Assembly: GCF_025979885.1 (NCBI RefSeq)
Contig: NZ_CP110139.1
Location: 3,301,501-3,365,500 of the forward strand
From: Hymenobacter sp. YIM 151500-1
GTDB taxonomy: Bacteria > Bacteroidota > Bacteroidia > Cytophagales > Hymenobacteraceae
Length of the DNA: 64,000 bases
Direction of reading: 5' to 3'
Shown piece by piece: positions 35,894 through 45,288 of this stretch. How positions within the stretch are numbered: the first letter of the stretch is position 1; each line of letters begins with the position of its first letter. The position numbers and the translations under genes are program-made. The notes beneath the pieces are model-generated. The model ran no database searches. It saw nothing but the letters and a program-made list of their open reading frames with translations, and had not been told where the DNA came from.

Positions 35894-36328
35894 ATGGAAC
35901 AAACTGTTGGCGGGGACTCCCCACTCAATTTTGAAGGTAAGTTTACAGGCGATGAAGCCGGCCCCATTGACTTGGAAACCGCCGTTGACTGGACAAGAAG
36001 GTATCGTGAGCAAAACCCTAAGCAGGTGAAGGCTCATTTCTTCGGGCGGAATATTCTGGAGAAAATCCTGGCCCAGCCTGGCTGCATGGGCCTGCGCATC
36101 TATTACGCCATTGACCCGGAAGACAACAAGCACCTGCTGGTAGTAGGCGCCGACGCTACCCAGACCGACCAGCTGCCGGGTACTGGTATTCTGCCCGGTA
36201 GTGATATTCCCTTCTCTGACGTTTCGCGGCGCGCCGACGCAACAGGCGGCGTCGACCCTATTATCGCCGAAATGTCGATTCCGTGCCCAAACCAGTGCGG
36301 GCACGACGGCAAACTGCAAGGCAAGTAA
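35894..36328 (+). CDS. conserved small protein of unknown function
   Basis: A 144-residue soluble protein that I do not recognise. The N-terminus is acidic; the middle (KAHFFGRNILEKILAQPGCMG ... IYYAIDP) looks like a compact alpha/beta unit; the C-terminus ends in CPNQCGHDGK, a CxxxC pair that could bind metal or be redox-active. No signal peptide or membrane segment. It is the first gene of a likely operon: 30 bp before a membrane protein, then a histidine kinase and response regulator, so a sensing or signalling role is possible by context only. Confidence 0.75.
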   Translation: MEQTVGGDSPLNFEGKFTGDEAGPIDLETAVDWTRRYREQNPKQVKAHFFGRNILEKILAQPGCMGLRIYYAIDPEDNKHLLVVGADATQTDQLPGTGILPGSDIPFSDVSRRADATGGVDPIIAEMSIPCPNQCGHDGKLQGK

Positions 36329-36358
36329 GCCCATTCCCTCCTGGCCAAGCCAGCATTC

Positions 36359-37000
36359 ATGCTTTCCGTCCTCAACTACCTTTCTGCCTTTTCTATCCTG
36401 CTGCCCATTGGGGCAGCAGGAAGTAGGTACCAGAACCTTAACCAGGTGCTGCGGCGGCTGGCGTGGTTCTTTTTTCTGTCGGGCTTATTCGACGTGGTGC
36501 TGGCTATTACCAACCACTTTGTGATTCGTAATCTGCCCTTATTTCACCTGTTTACCGCCGTTAACCTGTTGTTTCTGGCCGCTTTGTACTACCATACGCT
36601 GCACGGAAAGCTGGTACGGCGCCTGGTGCTGGTAGCGGCAGCGGCGGGACTGGTGTTTGTGGGGTACAATGCCTTTTTCCTGGAAGGTATCTGGCAATTT
36701 CCTTCCCTGTCGATAACCGGGCAGAGCCTGTTGTTTATCGTGCTGGCGCTGGTGTACTTCTACCAGTTGCTGCAAGAGCCTGCCGAGGTGCCCATTGAAA
36801 AGCAGCCGTTGTTTTGGATTAACGCGGGGGTGCTGCTTTACTTCTCTGGTAACTTGTTTTTGTTCATGTTGCAGAACTGGCTTAACCGCATGCCGCAGCC
36901 CAACTACAACTCCTACTGGGCCATTCATTCGGTAGTGAATATTCTTGCCAACCTTCTTTACGCCGTCGGCTTACTTTGCAAACCACAGCGCCTGACGTAA
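36359..37000 (+). CDS. multi-pass membrane protein of unknown function
   Basis: A 213-residue integral membrane protein with about seven hydrophobic helices and short loops, no cytoplasmic catalytic domain and no motif I can name. Its coding sequence overlaps the start of the histidine kinase gene by 25 bp in another frame, so the two are translated from one message. It may serve as the membrane input partner of the kinase, which has only one transmembrane segment and no sensor domain of its own. Confidence 0.85.
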   Translation: MLSVLNYLSAFSILLPIGAAGSRYQNLNQVLRRLAWFFFLSGLFDVVLAITNHFVIRNLPLFHLFTAVNLLFLAALYYHTLHGKLVRRLVLVAAAAGLVFVGYNAFFLEGIWQFPSLSITGQSLLFIVLALVYFYQLLQEPAEVPIEKQPLFWINAGVLLYFSGNLFLFMLQNWLNRMPQPNYNSYWAIHSVVNILANLLYAVGLLCKPQRLT

Positions 37001-37791
37001 TTCCGGTCCTGCTAATCGGGACGGTCATTGTCGTCATCTTGCTCGTCTTTATTTTTCTGGTGGTCGTGCTGCACCAGCGCCGCATGATCAACCACCAGGT
37101 AGAGCTGCGCACCTTGCACACGGCCCGGCAGCAGGAGCTGTTCAAAGCCGTGTTCGAGGCCCAGGAAAGTGAGCGGCAGCGCCTGGCCGCCGACCTGCAC
37201 GACAGCGTAGGGCAGGTGCTGTCGGTGATTAAGCTCAATCTGCACCGGCTCCAGAAAATGGAGGCCCAGGCCGCCGACCCATCGGCGCCGGCGCAAGCCC
37301 TGCTCACCGAAACCAGCGGCCTGGCCGAGGACTGCCTAATTGAAATCCGCCATATTATCCGCAATATTCTGCCGCCCCTGCTCACCAATTTTGGGCTGGT
37401 GGAGGCCTTGCAGCACCTGGCCGGCAAGGTCGAAAAAGCCACCGGTATTCAGGTTGTCTTTCACGCTTCTGCACACGTAGGCCGCTACAGCCAGGAAATC
37501 GAGGTTACGCTGTACCGGGTGGCGCAGGAGCTGTTCAACAACGCCATCAAACACGCCCAGGCTACCACTATCCGGTTTTCGGTGGAGCAGGAGCCGGCCT
37601 GGCTGCTGCTTACTTTCGCCGACGATGGCGTGGGGTTTCGGCCCGACCACGTAACGCCGGGCCTGGGCCTGAAAAACCTGGAAAGCCGCGTGGCCTTGCT
37701 GCGCGGTGAACTGCAAACCGGGCCGGGGCCCACGGGCGGTACGCTCACCCAGATTCGGGTGCCGCTGGCCGGGCCCACCCACTCGTCCTAG
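36976..37791 (+). CDS. NarL-type sensor histidine kinase (HisKA_3)
   Basis: A 271-residue kinase with a single N-terminal membrane helix (about 10-33), a short coiled linker, the HisKA_3 dimerisation domain with phosphoacceptor His 75 in RLAADLHDSVGQ, and a HATPase_c domain ending with GVGF and GLGLKNLESRV (G boxes). There is no extracellular or PAS sensor domain. The proposed start is TTG at 36976, inside the preceding gene, because the first ATG would remove the membrane helix. It should phosphorylate the response regulator encoded 23 bp downstream. Confidence 0.9.
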   Translation: MQTTAPDVIPVLLIGTVIVVILLVFIFLVVVLHQRRMINHQVELRTLHTARQQELFKAVFEAQESERQRLAADLHDSVGQVLSVIKLNLHRLQKMEAQAADPSAPAQALLTETSGLAEDCLIEIRHIIRNILPPLLTNFGLVEALQHLAGKVEKATGIQVVFHASAHVGRYSQEIEVTLYRVAQELFNNAIKHAQATTIRFSVEQEPAWLLLTFADDGVGFRPDHVTPGLGLKNLESRVALLRGELQTGPGPTGGTLTQIRVPLAGPTHSS

Positions 37792-37814
37792 CCGCCGCAC
37801 TTTCACTCACCCCT

Positions 37815-38462
37815 ATGGCACACATTCGCCTGGCTATTGCCGACGACCACAAGATTTTTCGGGAGGGCCTGAAGGCGCTGTTGGAAGACTATCCGCAGGT
37901 ACAGGTGCTAGTAGAAGCCGCCTCGGGCAGCCACCTGCTGGAACTGCTAGCCCAGCACCCCGTGGATGTGGTGCTGATGGACATCAACATGCCCGAGCTG
38001 GATGGGTTGCAAGCCACGGCCCTGGTGCTTGAGCGGTACCCGCACACCAAGGTGCTGGCCCTATCCATGTACGACGAGGACAAGTACATTGTGGACATGA
38101 TGAAGGCCGGGGCCCGTGGCTACCTGCTGAAAAGCGCCGAACCCGACGAAATCATGGCCGCCATTGCGGCCGTGCACGACAAAGGCTTCCACTTCAACGA
38201 GTCGTTGTCGGCTACGCTGGTGAAGCAGCTGCTGGGCCAGAGCCCCGTGGAGCTGAAAAGTGAGGCCACGCTCAACCAGCGCGAAACCGAAGTGCTCCAG
38301 CTGCTCTGCCAGGAATATTCCAACGTCGAAATTGCCGACAAGCTCTTTCTGAGTGTGCGCACCGTGGAAGGCTACCGCACCCGTTTGTTTGAGAAAATCG
38401 GGGCCAAAAACATTGTCGGCCTGGTTATCTACGCCGTCAAGAAGGGCGTTATTCAAGTGTAA
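37815..38462 (+). CDS. NarL/LuxR-type response regulator
   Basis: A 215-residue response regulator: receiver domain (1-120) with acidic pocket DD (10-11), phosphoacceptor Asp 56 (LMDINMP) and Lys in LLKS, then a C-terminal LuxR-type HTH (about 150-212; RETEVLQLLCQEYSNVEIAD, SVRTVEGYRTRLFEK). It is encoded 23 bp after its cognate kinase and is the last gene of the operon, with a strong hairpin directly behind it. Target genes are not known. Confidence 0.95.
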   Translation: MAHIRLAIADDHKIFREGLKALLEDYPQVQVLVEAASGSHLLELLAQHPVDVVLMDINMPELDGLQATALVLERYPHTKVLALSMYDEDKYIVDMMKAGARGYLLKSAEPDEIMAAIAAVHDKGFHFNESLSATLVKQLLGQSPVELKSEATLNQRETEVLQLLCQEYSNVEIADKLFLSVRTVEGYRTRLFEKIGAKNIVGLVIYAVKKGVIQV

Positions 38463-38466
38463 ACTG

Positions 38467-38505
38467 AACGTGTCATTCCTCGCGCCGCTCGGAATGACAC
38501 GTTCA
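38467..38505. terminator. bidirectional terminator hairpin
   Basis: Perfect 14-bp arms (38467-38480 and 38492-38505) around an 11-nt loop, in the 45-bp gap between the convergent response-regulator and S9 peptidase genes. It starts 4 bp after one stop and ends 2 bp before the other. Confidence 0.65.
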
Positions 38506-38507
38506 CT

Positions 38508-40742
38508 CTACAGGTTCTTCAGCACGAAGTCCGTCATCTGGCGGTAGAGGTGCAGGCGGGTGTTGCCGCCGTAGATGCCGTGGTTGCGGTTGGGGTAGTA
38601 GAGGGTCTGAAAGTCTTTGTTGGCTTTCACCAGCGCCTCCACAAAGGCCACGGAGTTCTGGAAGTGCACGTTGTCGTCGCCGGTGCCGTGCACCAGCAGG
38701 AGCTTGCCGCGCAGCTTGTCGGCGTGCTGCACGGGGGAATTGTCGTCGTAGCCGGCGGAGTTTTCTTGGGGCGTTTTCAGGAACCGTTCGGTGTACACCG
38801 TGTCGTAGTAGCGCCAGTTGGTAACGGGCGCCACCGAAATACCCATCTTAAACAGGTCGGCGTTTTTGGTCAGGGCCAGGGCCGTCATGTACCCGCCGAA
38901 GCTCCAGCCCCAGATGCCGATGCGGCTTTTGTCCACGTAAGGCAGCGTGGCCAGGTACTTGGCGCCTTCGCCCTGGTCCACGGTTTCGAGGCCGCCCAGG
39001 TTGGCGTAGGTGCTCTTCTTGAACCGGGAGCCGCGCGCCCCGGTGCCGCGCCCATCCACCGACACCACGATGTAGCCGTTTTGGGCCAGCAGCTGGTGCC
39101 AGAGGTAGTTGGTGAAGGCCGTGCCCCCGCCGGCATCGTCCTTCACGGTCTGGGAGCCAGGGCCGCCGTACACGTGCATGAGCACGGGGTACTTTTTATT
39201 GGCGTCGAAATTGGCGGGCTTGATCATCCAGCCGTTCAGCTGCACGCCCGCGGCGGTGCGGAAGCTGATAAACTCCAGCTTACCCAAATCAACCTGCGTA
39301 AGCTTCTGGCGCAGGGCGGCGTTGTCTTCCAGCACTTTCACCAGCTTGCCATCTTGGCCGCTGCGCAGGCTTACCACCTGGGGCAAGCCGGCCTCGGAGT
39401 GGTAGTTGAGGAAGTAGCGGGTGTCGGGGCTGAGGTTGACCACGTCGGTGCCGCGGCCGGCTTCGCTGAGGCGAATTTTGCCCTTGCCCTTCAGGCTGAC
39501 GCGGTAGAGGTGGCGCTCCAGGGGCGAGGCCTCGGCGCTGGTGAAGTATACCAGGCCCTTTTTCTCGTCGAACCCATCAATGCTGGTAATTTCCCAGCTG
39601 CCCTTGGTAAGCTGGCGCACCAGCTTGCCATCCATGCTGTGCAGGTACAGGTGGCGGTAGCCGTCCTTCTCGCTCGTGTACAGAAACTCCTTGCCGCCGG
39701 CCAGGTAGCGCAAATCGTCGTTGACTTCCACGTAGGCCGGGTCGGTGTCGGTCAGTACTACCTGGCTCTGGCCGGTTTGGGCGTTGGCGTGCAGGATTTC
39801 CAGCTTGTTCTGGAGGCGGTTCATGCGCCGGATGCTGAGCACGTTGGGCGTCTGCGTCCAGAGAATGCGCGGAATGTACTGGTCTTTTTCCGGGCCCACG
39901 TCCATGGGCACCGTTTTGCGGGCGGCCACGTCGTAAGTGGAAATGCGCACAATAGAGTTTTTCTCGCCGGCCTTGGGGTACTTGTAGCGGTAGTCTTTGG
40001 GGTAGAGCGGGCCCCACTCCTGCATGTTGTACTCGGGTACCTCCGTCTCGTCGAAGGTATAGAAGGCCAGTTGCCGTGAGTCGGGCGACCATTGAAAGCC
40101 TTGCGCAAACTCAAACTCCTCCTCGTACACCCAGTCGGTGCCGCCGTTGATGATGCGGTTCTGGGCGCCGTCCGTCGTCACGGCCGTTTCCTGCATGGTA
40201 GCCAGGTCGGTTACGAACAGGTTGTTGTCGCGCACGAAGGCCACGCGCTTGCCGTCGGGCGAGAACGTGGCGTAGAGCTGCTTGCCGGGCGCCTGGCTCA
40301 GGGGCGTCAGCTTTTTGGTGGCCCGGTCGTAGACGAAGAAGGTGGCCTTGCTGGAGCGGCGGTAAATGGGCTCGGTAGCGGTGCTGAACAGGATGTTGGT
40401 TTCGTCGGCGTTGAAGCTGTAGCCATCCACTGGCAGGGGCTGGGCCTGGCCGGGCAGCTTCAGGTCCTGGGCCGCCACCAGCGTTTGCACGGGCTGGCCG
40501 GTGGTTACGTCGTTCTGGAGCAGGTCGCCGTCCTTGCTCAGGGAAGAGTAGTAGCGGCCGTCGCGCATCCAGTTGAAGCCGGGCACCGACTTAGCGGCAA
40601 ACGTGCCTTTCTGCCAGATGTCTTCGAGGGTAATGGGTTGTTTTTGCTGGGCGAAGGCGGCCGGTGCCGCGCCGGGCAGCAGGGCCGGGCTGGCCGTCGT
40701 CAGCAGCCAGGCCAGGCCGAGAAAGCGAAAATTCATGCGCAT
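38508..40742 (-). CDS. S9 family dipeptidyl-peptidase IV-like serine peptidase
   Basis: A 744-residue exported peptidase of the DPP IV/S9B type, which removes Xaa-Pro or similar dipeptides in the periplasm. A signal peptide (about 1-32, ending AAFAQ) is followed by an eight-bladed N-terminal propeller (DPPIV_N, to about 480), including the substrate-anchoring Glu pair in YEEEFEF. The alpha/beta-hydrolase domain has Ser ~614 (GWSFGGYM), Asp ~690 (GTGDDNVH) and His ~721 (NRNHGIYG). The start at 40742 (or the in-frame ATG at 40736) is chosen because the signal peptide begins there; a frame open further upstream has no signal features. Confidence 0.93.
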   Translation of the reverse strand: MRMNFRFLGLAWLLTTASPALLPGAAPAAFAQQKQPITLEDIWQKGTFAAKSVPGFNWMRDGRYYSSLSKDGDLLQNDVTTGQPVQTLVAAQDLKLPGQAQPLPVDGYSFNADETNILFSTATEPIYRRSSKATFFVYDRATKKLTPLSQAPGKQLYATFSPDGKRVAFVRDNNLFVTDLATMQETAVTTDGAQNRIINGGTDWVYEEEFEFAQGFQWSPDSRQLAFYTFDETEVPEYNMQEWGPLYPKDYRYKYPKAGEKNSIVRISTYDVAARKTVPMDVGPEKDQYIPRILWTQTPNVLSIRRMNRLQNKLEILHANAQTGQSQVVLTDTDPAYVEVNDDLRYLAGGKEFLYTSEKDGYRHLYLHSMDGKLVRQLTKGSWEITSIDGFDEKKGLVYFTSAEASPLERHLYRVSLKGKGKIRLSEAGRGTDVVNLSPDTRYFLNYHSEAGLPQVVSLRSGQDGKLVKVLEDNAALRQKLTQVDLGKLEFISFRTAAGVQLNGWMIKPANFDANKKYPVLMHVYGGPGSQTVKDDAGGGTAFTNYLWHQLLAQNGYIVVSVDGRGTGARGSRFKKSTYANLGGLETVDQGEGAKYLATLPYVDKSRIGIWGWSFGGYMTALALTKNADLFKMGISVAPVTNWRYYDTVYTERFLKTPQENSAGYDDNSPVQHADKLRGKLLLVHGTGDDNVHFQNSVAFVEALVKANKDFQTLYYPNRNHGIYGGNTRLHLYRQMTDFVLKNL

Positions 40743-40980
40743 GGAATGAAATGAGGGCGGAATGTAGCCGTTAAGGTAGGTCGTAGGGAGTTTATTCTCT
40801 CCAGAAGGTTGCACATCCGGCCTTCGCTGCCGCGAAGCTTTCTTCTGTGAATCACTCCTGCCCTTGCCCATCCCGCGCCGCCGGCTCTTCCTGGCACGTT
40901 GCGGAGAGAAACTTCACCTTACTTGCAACTCCTGTTTGCAGAAGTGCTCTTGTTGAAGTAGTAAGACCGTCCTGCTCTAT

Positions 40981-41207
40981 CTGGCGTCCGCTTGTCGAAG
41001 CGTCTCGCGTGCTGACATTGCAATAGTATTGTCATGCTGAGCTTGTCGAAGCATCTCTGCCGCTTCGGTGGGCCCTCCGTAGCCCAGGGTTTAACCCCCG
41101 GGCTATGCAGCGGAAGCCGTGTGCACAATTGGAATTAGCCCGCGGGAGAGATGCTTGCCTACGGCGACCTTCGGTTCGACTGCGGCTGCGCCTTCGCTCA
41201 GCATGAC
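40981..41207. repeat. dispersed inverted repeat (family D, second locus)
   Basis: GTCATGCTGAGC at 41031-41042 is inverted at 41196-41207, with AAGCATCTCT/GAGATGCTT half-sites inside. The stretch 40981-41042 repeats the GCGTGCTGACAT...GTCATGCTGAGC wording of 23085-23127. The whole gap 40743-41287 contains this element, a palindromic GGGTTTAACCCCCGGGC patch, and no gene that I would support. Confidence 0.75.
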
Positions 41208-41287
41208 GCAGGTCTATCATCATGTTTCTCACCTTGCCAATCCGCGTTAAAGCAATCCTCCTTTTCGCTTCCGACCTTTGCCAGCCT

Positions 41288-42232
41288 ATGCGTTACGGCC
41301 GTCTTTCTTTGCTGCTTCTGCTGCCAGCCGCTGCCCTCTCGGCCTGTGAGCCTGACCTTAAGCCGGGCCCCATCGTGGACCTGGTGGGCAGTGCCCGCCT
41401 GACCACCAACAACCGGCGTCTCACTGGCCCCGCCGACACCGTAGCCGTGCGCGCCTACGCCCGCACGCAAGGTGACGAGGAGCCCAACCTGGAGCGCCTG
41501 CGCATCCGGGTAGAGTACCGCCCTACGGCCGAGCCGCTTACCTACGCGCTGCCTTACGACCCCGACAACCCGCCCCTGGGGTACCTTACCTACGTCGACT
41601 CGGCTATTTCCGGCCGCGACTTCGCCTTCCAGAGCGTGCAGCCCGGCCGCACCACGGCAGGCCTCGAAACCTGGCGCTACGAGTTCAGCGACGCCGAAGG
41701 GCGCACCGGCCAGCGCAGCCTGCGCCTGCGCCTGGTCCGCACCGACTCGGCGCTGGTGTATCACAGCTACACGGTGAGCCTGCAAGCGCCCGGCCCCGTA
41801 ACCCGGCGCAGCTTTCTGGCCCTGCGGCAGGGCCTGGCGCTGCCTCGCTTCACGGTGCTGGCCGGCAGCCCCACCCCCGAAGCTCAGCAGCTCATCGACC
41901 TGGTGTACGTACCCGGTACCGGCGCCCCCGGCCTGGCCACTCCCGCCGATGCTGCCCTGAACCTAAAAGCAAGCCGCTGGCCGCAGAAGCGCCTCACCGA
42001 GCTGCGCAGCACCACGCTCACTACCTTGGACAATGCCGCTACTACGGAGGCTTTGGATAATGCTTTCAACGCGGGGCAGTCCTTCGCCACGGCCACCCGC
42101 ACGGGTCCGCTCCGGCAAAATCAGGTGCTGGCCTTCCGCACGCCCGAGGGTAAAACGGGTCTGATTCGCGTAGAAAGCATTTCAACTACTGGCATCCCGA
42201 CGCTGGTATTGCAGGTGCGCGTCACGAAGTAG
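41288..42232 (+). CDS. lipoprotein of unknown function
   Basis: A 314-residue protein with a lipoprotein signal ending AALSAC (Cys 20). The first ~145 mature residues look like an immunoglobulin-type beta domain (SARLTTNNRRL ... RVEYRPTAEPLTYALPYD), and the rest is mixed alpha/beta with TLTTLDNAATTEALDNAF. I do not recognise the family. The ATG at 41288 is chosen because the signal peptide begins there; the open frame extends upstream to 41222 without signal features. Single gene, closed by a strong convergent terminator. Confidence 0.82.
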   Translation: MRYGRLSLLLLLPAAALSACEPDLKPGPIVDLVGSARLTTNNRRLTGPADTVAVRAYARTQGDEEPNLERLRIRVEYRPTAEPLTYALPYDPDNPPLGYLTYVDSAISGRDFAFQSVQPGRTTAGLETWRYEFSDAEGRTGQRSLRLRLVRTDSALVYHSYTVSLQAPGPVTRRSFLALRQGLALPRFTVLAGSPTPEAQQLIDLVYVPGTGAPGLATPADAALNLKASRWPQKRLTELRSTTLTTLDNAATTEALDNAFNAGQSFATATRTGPLRQNQVLAFRTPEGKTGLIRVESISTTGIPTLVLQVRVTK

Positions 42233-42253
42233 CTGCTTTGCCTGTGTTCAAAA

Positions 42254-42291
42254 ACAAACCCGGCTTCTCGTTGCGAAGAAGCCGGGTTTGT
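42254..42291. terminator. bidirectional rho-independent terminator
   Basis: Perfect 14-bp arms (42254-42267 and 42278-42291), A-rich before and T-rich after, between the convergent genes ending at 42232 and 42311. Good for both strands. Confidence 0.8.
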
Positions 42292-42310
42292 GTTGGTGCT
42301 AATGAGGCGC

Positions 42311-43819
42311 TTAGAATACAAGGCCTGCGGTAACCGTAACGTTGATGCGGGTATCGTTTACGTCCACCACGGGCGTCTGGGGCGGTTCCGCAGGGATGAC
42401 GTACGGCGTGTAAAACTGTCGGACTCTCGTGTACATCCCGGCTACGTCGAGGAAGAAGCTGTTTTGGCGCAAGCCCGCTCCAGCCGTATAGAAATTTTGG
42501 CTCCGGTCGAAGCGGCTGTTGTTTTCGTACGGGTCGCCGTAGTGGGCAAAGCCGGCCCGCAGCCGGAAAATGTCGTACCGAAACTCCCCGCCCACCCGCA
42601 AGTTCACCGCCGAGCCGTACAGCCGGCGCACCGCGTCGTTGGCAGGCCCGAAGTCGATGGGCGCGTTGTTGGCGTTATTCGTATCGTCGTTGCCCAGGCG
42701 GGCTTGGCCGTAGTTCACGTATTCCGCATCGGCGCTCAGGAATCCGTTTTTGCCTAGTACTACCGCCGCGCCCCCGGTAGCCCGGAACGGCGAAGTCAGC
42801 GTGTAGGCCCGCTCCTGCGGGTCAACACTGGCCTGGCCGGAGGTGTAGGTGCGGCCATCAACGGTAATCGGCGAGTCGTAGGTCACGTCCAGCGACGAGC
42901 TGAAGGTTTCGGTCAGCTGTGAATACGTGGGCGTTTGCACCGAAATGCCCACGCGCACGACGTCCAGCGGCCGGTAAATTACCCCGATACGCGCGTTGAT
43001 ACCCGTGCCGCGGACGTCCAGCTCTTCCCGCAGGTTCAGGCTGCCAAATGCCGTACCACGCTGGTTGCTGGGAGGCGCGGGGTCGACGGCCGTAAGGGTG
43101 GAAACCGAATTATAGCGGGTGCTTACAATACCAATGGCCCCGCCCAGATACAGTTTATCCCGGTAGCTGGCACCATAACCAAAATCGAACTGGGTCTGGC
43201 CGCCACGATTCTGAATCGTTTCGCCTTGGGTAAGTTGATTTGTTCTACCAAAATCCCGTGGCGGAATGTATGTGCCTATGTTGTCGCGCTCCGTCAACAA
43301 CGCTTCATAGGCCAATGCATCAAGGGTAGTGTTCTGGTCGTACTTCAACCGTTGAAAAATATTCCCTTGGGTTGTATCCACCTGAGCAGAATAGCGCAGG
43401 TTCTGGTTGAAGTCGTTGATGCGGGTCAGGCTAACAGAGAAAGTGCCGCCCCGCCATGGGCTAAAGTTGTCATCATCGGCGCGACGTTTGGAAAAGGCCA
43501 CACCCACGTTATTCAATAATAAGCTCCCCCGCGAGTCGGTGCCAGTGGAGCCAAAGGCGGTGGCATCGGTGCTGCTGTTGCGCAAGCCGGGCGAAATGCT
43601 GAACTCCGAACGTTGAAACAGCCCCAGTCCGGCCGGGTTGGTGAGTACCCCACCGAGGTCGGCGCCCAGGGCCGAGGTGGCGCCCCCAATCCCCAACGTG
43701 CGGGCCGGCCCGCCAAACTGCGTCCGCGAAAAGCGGAGGGCGTCGTCTTGATTTTGGGCAAAGCCGTAGCTAGCAGGGCCCAACAGAGCCGCCGCCAGGT
43801 AATATTTCAGGTTTTTCAT
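42311..43819 (-). CDS. FadL/OmpP1-like outer-membrane transport protein
   Basis: A 502-residue outer-membrane beta-barrel with a signal peptide (1-23). The N-terminal hatch-like region (DALRFSRTQFGGPARTLGIG, GGVLTNPAGLGLF) is characteristic of the FadL/OmpP1/TodX group, which imports hydrophobic molecules. Alternating hydrophobic strands fill the rest, and it ends in a C-terminal Phe (TAGLVF). The ATG at 43819 is preferred over an upstream in-frame start that adds six residues, because the signal begins there. The substrate cannot be inferred. An 80-bp gap separates it from the upstream repeat-rich lipoprotein gene in the same direction. Confidence 0.88.
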   Translation of the reverse strand: MKNLKYYLAAALLGPASYGFAQNQDDALRFSRTQFGGPARTLGIGGATSALGADLGGVLTNPAGLGLFQRSEFSISPGLRNSSTDATAFGSTGTDSRGSLLLNNVGVAFSKRRADDDNFSPWRGGTFSVSLTRINDFNQNLRYSAQVDTTQGNIFQRLKYDQNTTLDALAYEALLTERDNIGTYIPPRDFGRTNQLTQGETIQNRGGQTQFDFGYGASYRDKLYLGGAIGIVSTRYNSVSTLTAVDPAPPSNQRGTAFGSLNLREELDVRGTGINARIGVIYRPLDVVRVGISVQTPTYSQLTETFSSSLDVTYDSPITVDGRTYTSGQASVDPQERAYTLTSPFRATGGAAVVLGKNGFLSADAEYVNYGQARLGNDDTNNANNAPIDFGPANDAVRRLYGSAVNLRVGGEFRYDIFRLRAGFAHYGDPYENNSRFDRSQNFYTAGAGLRQNSFFLDVAGMYTRVRQFYTPYVIPAEPPQTPVVDVNDTRINVTVTAGLVF

Positions 43820-43899
43820 GAGGGAGAGAATAAGCACCGGCTCCCTGTGGAGCCGGCGTTACACATAAAATACAGGGTAGGGCCTTGATAGCCGTGCCG

Positions 43900-45288
43900 T
43901 TACTCGCCGCGGCCCCGGCCGCCACCACCGCCACTGCTGCGGGTGCCGCTGCTGCCGCCACCATTGTAGCTACCACCCGATGGGGACGAGGATGGGGGCG
44001 AGTACGAACGGCTCGGCTCGGAGTAAGAACGCGAAGGCTCGGAGTAGGAGCGGGAACGGGAAGGCTCCGAATACGACTGGCTCGGCTCAGAATACGAGCG
44101 AGCAGGCTGCTGGTAGGTCCGCTCCCGGCGGGGCTCAGCAGCGTCGCCGCTAGCTTCCGCAGCCTGCCGGCGCGTGCCGCTGGCATTGTCCCAGCCCGAA
44201 CGGCGGCTGCGGGAAGGCTCGTAGCCGGGAGCCGGCGCCGAAGTGCCCGGGGTGGTGCTGCCGTTGTCGGCGTTGTCCAGGGTCCGCCAGCGGCGGGTGC
44301 GGACCGGCTGGTCGGCCGGCACCGTTTCAGCCACGCGGCCGGCGCCCGAAGGCGCTGTGCCGGGCGTGGCGCCGTCAGGATAGGCAGTGCTTACGCGGCC
44401 CCGGCCACTGCTGGGCGCGGGAGTAGCGGAAGAGGCTCCGGTGCCACCAGGAGCCAGAATGCCGCCCGTATCCACCGTGCCGGTGCTCCGGCTGCGGCTG
44501 CCCGTTACGCCGGATGTATTGCCGCCGCCACTGAAGCCTTCAGTAGCATTGGCGCTGCGGCTGCTGCGCGTACCCGTTACGGCGGGCCGGGCCGGCGGCA
44601 CGTTCGCGCTGCCGGTGTTCAGGCCCCGGTAGTAGCCGTTGTAGAAGCCGGTATTGTAGCCATTGTTCCACCCGTTGCCCCAGCCATTTCCCCAGCCCCA
44701 GGGCCGGCCGCCCCAGCCGTACCCAAGGCCGCCGTAGCCATATCCGTAGTCGTACGGGCTGTAGCCCCAGGGCCGGCGCCACCCGCCGCCCCAGGGACGG
44801 CCAAACCCGATGTTGATGTTAACAACACTTGGCCCCCAGAACGGGTCGTAGAAGAAGGGGTCGTAGAAGGCCGAGCTGCCCCAGCCCCAAGGCGAGTACG
44901 CCGGGCCGCCGTACCAGAACGGGTCGGTGTACACGAAGTCGTAGTAGCCCAGGCTCATGCCCCGGTAGGGCTGGTGGAAGCGCCGCAGGCGGGAGGCATA
45001 CGTGTAGTCGTCATCGTAGTATTCTGAGCTGCCGCCGCGCCCCACCGAGGCCGTGGCATTTTCAGAATAGTCGGGGTTGGCTTCGTCGCCAGCTGCGGCG
45101 GGCGCCTCTTCCGTGGCCTCAGCCGGCGCCGTGCGGGCTGCCGTGGCTACCGCCGTGGCCGTGGTGCGGTCCTTAGAGGAATAGTAAACACCGTCGCTCT
45201 CCGTCGTAGTGAGGGCCGACGTGCCAGCACAGCTTCCCAGCGTAAGCAGGGCCAGAGCAGGCAATACAGGATGGATGAAATTTTTCAT
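43900..45288 (-). CDS. low-complexity Tyr/Gly/Ser-rich lipoprotein
   Basis: A 462-residue protein. The signal ends LTLGSC (Cys 20). After an acidic, Ala-rich segment come a Tyr/Phe/Trp-Asp/Pro-rich part ([11 protein letters not shown]), a Gly/Trp/Tyr/Asn-rich part (about 155-225), a Ser/Thr/Gly/Arg region, and near the C-terminus at least five copies of a heptad close to SYSEPSR, ending in a Gly/Arg-rich tail. No enzymatic domain. Similar proteins are common in Hymenobacter-like genomes and have no established role; an adhesive or cell-surface matrix role is speculation. The DNA repeats make this a likely site of length variation. Confidence 0.85.
   Translation of the reverse strand: MKNFIHPVLPALALLTLGSCAGTSALTTTESDGVYYSSKDRTTATAVATAARTAPAEATEEAPAAAGDEANPDYSENATASVGRGGSSEYYDDDYTYASRLRRFHQPYRGMSLGYYDFVYTDPFWYGGPAYSPWGWGSSAFYDPFFYDPFWGPSVVNINIGFGRPWGGGWRRPWGYSPYDYGYGYGGLGYGWGGRPWGWGNGWGNGWNNGYNTGFYNGYYRGLNTGSANVPPARPAVTGTRSSRSANATEGFSGGGNTSGVTGSRSRSTGTVDTGGILAPGGTGASSATPAPSSGRGRVSTAYPDGATPGTAPSGAGRVAETVPADQPVRTRRWRTLDNADNGSTTPGTSAPAPGYEPSRSRRSGWDNASGTRRQAAEASGDAAEPRRERTYQQPARSYSEPSQSYSEPSRSRSYSEPSRSYSEPSRSYSPPSSSPSGGSYNGGGSSGTRSSGGGGGRGRGE

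Noticed and set aside
38550..40079. 509-codon plus-strand open frame opposite the S9 peptidase
   Set aside because: Antisense shadow of a well-supported peptidase with full catalytic triad.
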